From contig DFWB01000182.1 in NCBI GenBank assembly GCA_002380675.1, positions 1 through 6,962 on the forward strand: a stretch of DNA of 6,962 nt, in the 5' to 3' direction. The first letter of the stretch is position 1. Each line of letters begins with the position of its first letter. The notes under the pieces are model-generated. The model was given only the letters and a program-made list of their open reading frames with translations, made no database searches and was not told the origin of the DNA. Of the stretch, positions 6,060 through 6,962 are shown in pieces. The stretch is from Akkermansiaceae bacterium UBA4145. Its GTDB lineage: Bacteria > Verrucomicrobiota > Verrucomicrobiia > Verrucomicrobiales > Akkermansiaceae. A program made the position numbers and the translations under genes.

Positions 6060-6950
6060 CTATTGAGGCACCTTGACCTGTGAAGGCTCCACGGTAGCAG
6101 TAAAATACCCCAATGGCTCTTCATTCAAATCGGTAATGAGCCACGTTGCCTTCGAGAAACTCCCCCGCGTGAGGGTGTCTCCCGCGGCGATCTCCGCATA
6201 ATATTTCAGTCCGCCCCCGTATTCCACCCAGTAGAGCTTCACCGACTCCTCTCTTGAGTTGATAATGCTGATACTACTGAGCGTTCCACCACCTTTCGAT
6301 CTCGGTGGCGTCTCTGTCCCTGCCGGCGTCCACTTCAGATCCACTCGCACCACTTCCTCTTTTTCCTCCTCTTTCTTTTTCTCACGCTCCTCGGCCTCCG
6401 CAGCAACCTCATCGAGATTTACTCCCCTCACAATTTTCAGTTCAGGCAACGAACGGGAGAGAGCCGCACAACCCTCTGTGGTGACGGCAGTTTCCCAGAC
6501 ATACAATCGCTCCAGATTCTCAAGGGCCGCAAGATGGACCAGCCCTGAATCTGAAACCTTCGTTCCGTAGAGATTCAAGTATCTCAAATCCTTCAATCCT
6601 GCGAGATGAGCCATTCCGTCATCACCCACCTCTGTTCTTTCCAGATGGAGGCGGCCGAGCTTAGGCAACTTTCCCACCTGTTTGAGGTCCACATTTGTCG
6701 TCAGAGTACCTCTCAGATTCAGCGCAAGAACCGATTCCCCGAGAAGCGCAACGTCAACGAGGGAACCAGACTTCATTGCCTTCCCTTTTCTCTGAAACTC
6801 AATTTCCCACCCTCCTCCCATGGAGCGCACAATACCCCCCGCTTCCCGAATCGCCTGTAACGCCCCTTGATCCGCCTGAACTAGGCCACTTGTTGTGACT
6901 AATCCCAGCGCCAGGAGAATCCATACCGACTTGCAAAGGCTAAAAGACAT
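6060..6950 (-). CDS. Exported leucine-rich-repeat protein with C-terminal VHL-like beta-domain
   Basis: A 296-residue protein. Residues 1-26 are a signal peptide (hydrophobic core, VQA before DQG). Residues 74-170 hold four leucine-rich repeats with an exact 24-residue period (L-x-x-L-x-L, then T-x-V-x-D-x-G in the middle copies), capped by LPELKIVRG. Residues about 180-200 are a highly charged Glu/Lys linker, probably helical. Residues about 222-288 resemble the pVHL beta-domain: a strand with INS, then LYWVEYGGG, YYAEIAAG, S-F near 264-265, ATWLITD, and a closing LGYF. No enzyme motif is seen, so the protein is presumably a binding or adaptor protein in the periplasm or at the surface. Only 12 bases precede the ATG within the window and they show no clear Shine-Dalgarno; the signal peptide supports this start. 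The sulfatase gene lies downstream on the same strand. The LRR call is firm and the VHL-like call is probable. Confidence 0.88.
   Translation of the reverse strand: MSFSLCKSVWILLALGLVTTSGLVQADQGALQAIREAGGIVRSMGGGWEIEFQRKGKAMKSGSLVDVALLGESVLALNLRGTLTTNVDLKQVGKLPKLGRLHLERTEVGDDGMAHLAGLKDLRYLNLYGTKVSDSGLVHLAALENLERLYVWETAVTTEGCAALSRSLPELKIVRGVNLDEVAAEAEEREKKKEEEKEEVVRVDLKWTPAGTETPPRSKGGGTLSSISIINSREESVKLYWVEYGGGLKYYAEIAAGDTLTRGSFSKATWLITDLNEEPLGYFTATVEPSQVKVPQ
6087..6287 (-). other. VHL-like beta-domain of the LRR protein
   Basis: Residues about 222-288. Set against human pVHL as I remember its sequence, the segment from W241 to D274 aligns without gaps to pVHL W88-D121. Identities include W241/W88, Y251/Y98, G257/G104, S264/S111, W270/W117, L271/L118 and D274/D121. 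Differences at the ligand pocket are F265 for Y112 and A268 for H115. The fold assignment is inferred from this pattern; ligand binding is unknown. Confidence 0.65.
6441..6731 (-). repeat. Four tandem leucine-rich repeats within the LRR protein
   Basis: Repeat units begin at residues 74, 98, 122 and 146, an unbroken 24-residue (72-base) period. The aligned Leu positions are 77/79, 101/103 and 125/127, with L149 and V151 in the last copy. The middle two units are closest (RTEVGDDG against GTKVSDSG). The first and last are degenerate, as expected of solenoid caps. The repetition is at protein level; the DNA copies have diverged. Confidence 0.85.
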
Positions 6951-6962
6951 GAAAAAAGCTCT

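Noticed and set aside
6949..6962. Plus-strand ATG reading M-K-K-A at the right edge, overlapping the LRR start codon in CATG
   Set aside because: Only four codons are visible, and it would require divergent genes sharing their start codons; chance is more likely.
1..6962. tRNA, rRNA, CRISPR array, insertion sequence or attachment site
   Set aside because: No direct-repeat array, terminal inverted repeats, transposase motifs or RNA-gene signatures were seen; almost all of the window is coding.

Overview
The window looks like a piece of a Verrucomicrobiota chromosome, or less likely a Planctomycetota one. The basis is the protein repertoire, not a database match. All four genes encode large, modular, apparently exported proteins of kinds that are abundant in those phyla: HEAT-like repeats joined to a 'NWKVVGPF' jelly-roll domain, a PQQ-type beta-propeller opening with an 'RFRGPEGNG' motif, a Cys-type sulfatase, and a leucine-rich-repeat protein. 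Start sites mostly lack strong Shine-Dalgarno sequences. There are no RNA genes, mobile elements, CRISPR arrays or long DNA repeats that I can see.

Layout: two plus-strand genes occupy the left third. The first (1-1140) is cut by the left edge; its frame is open to base 1 and the visible N-terminus is the tail of a signal peptide. The second (1178-2398) follows after 37 bases, has a plausible ribosome binding site, and encodes an exported beta-propeller protein. They probably form one transcript. It converges, across a 35-base gap, on two minus-strand genes. The first of these to be transcribed is an exported LRR protein (6060-6950) whose C-terminus resembles the beta-domain of the von Hippel-Lindau protein (pVHL). 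After 167 bases comes a 1152-residue exported protein (2434-5892) that joins an N-terminal YHYH domain to a complete Cys-type sulfatase domain, with beta-rich linker and tail regions.

How the genes work together: each product carries a signal peptide, so all are expected to act in the periplasm, at the surface or outside the cell. Only the sulfatase has an evident catalytic centre; it should hydrolyse a sulfate ester after conversion of its active-site cysteine to formylglycine. The propeller, jelly-roll, LRR and VHL-like parts look like binding or scaffold modules. No sugar transporter, glycoside hydrolase, regulator or formylglycine-generating enzyme is present, so a polysaccharide-utilisation role is only a guess. 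The most notable features are the VHL-like domain on a bacterial LRR protein and the YHYH-sulfatase fusion.
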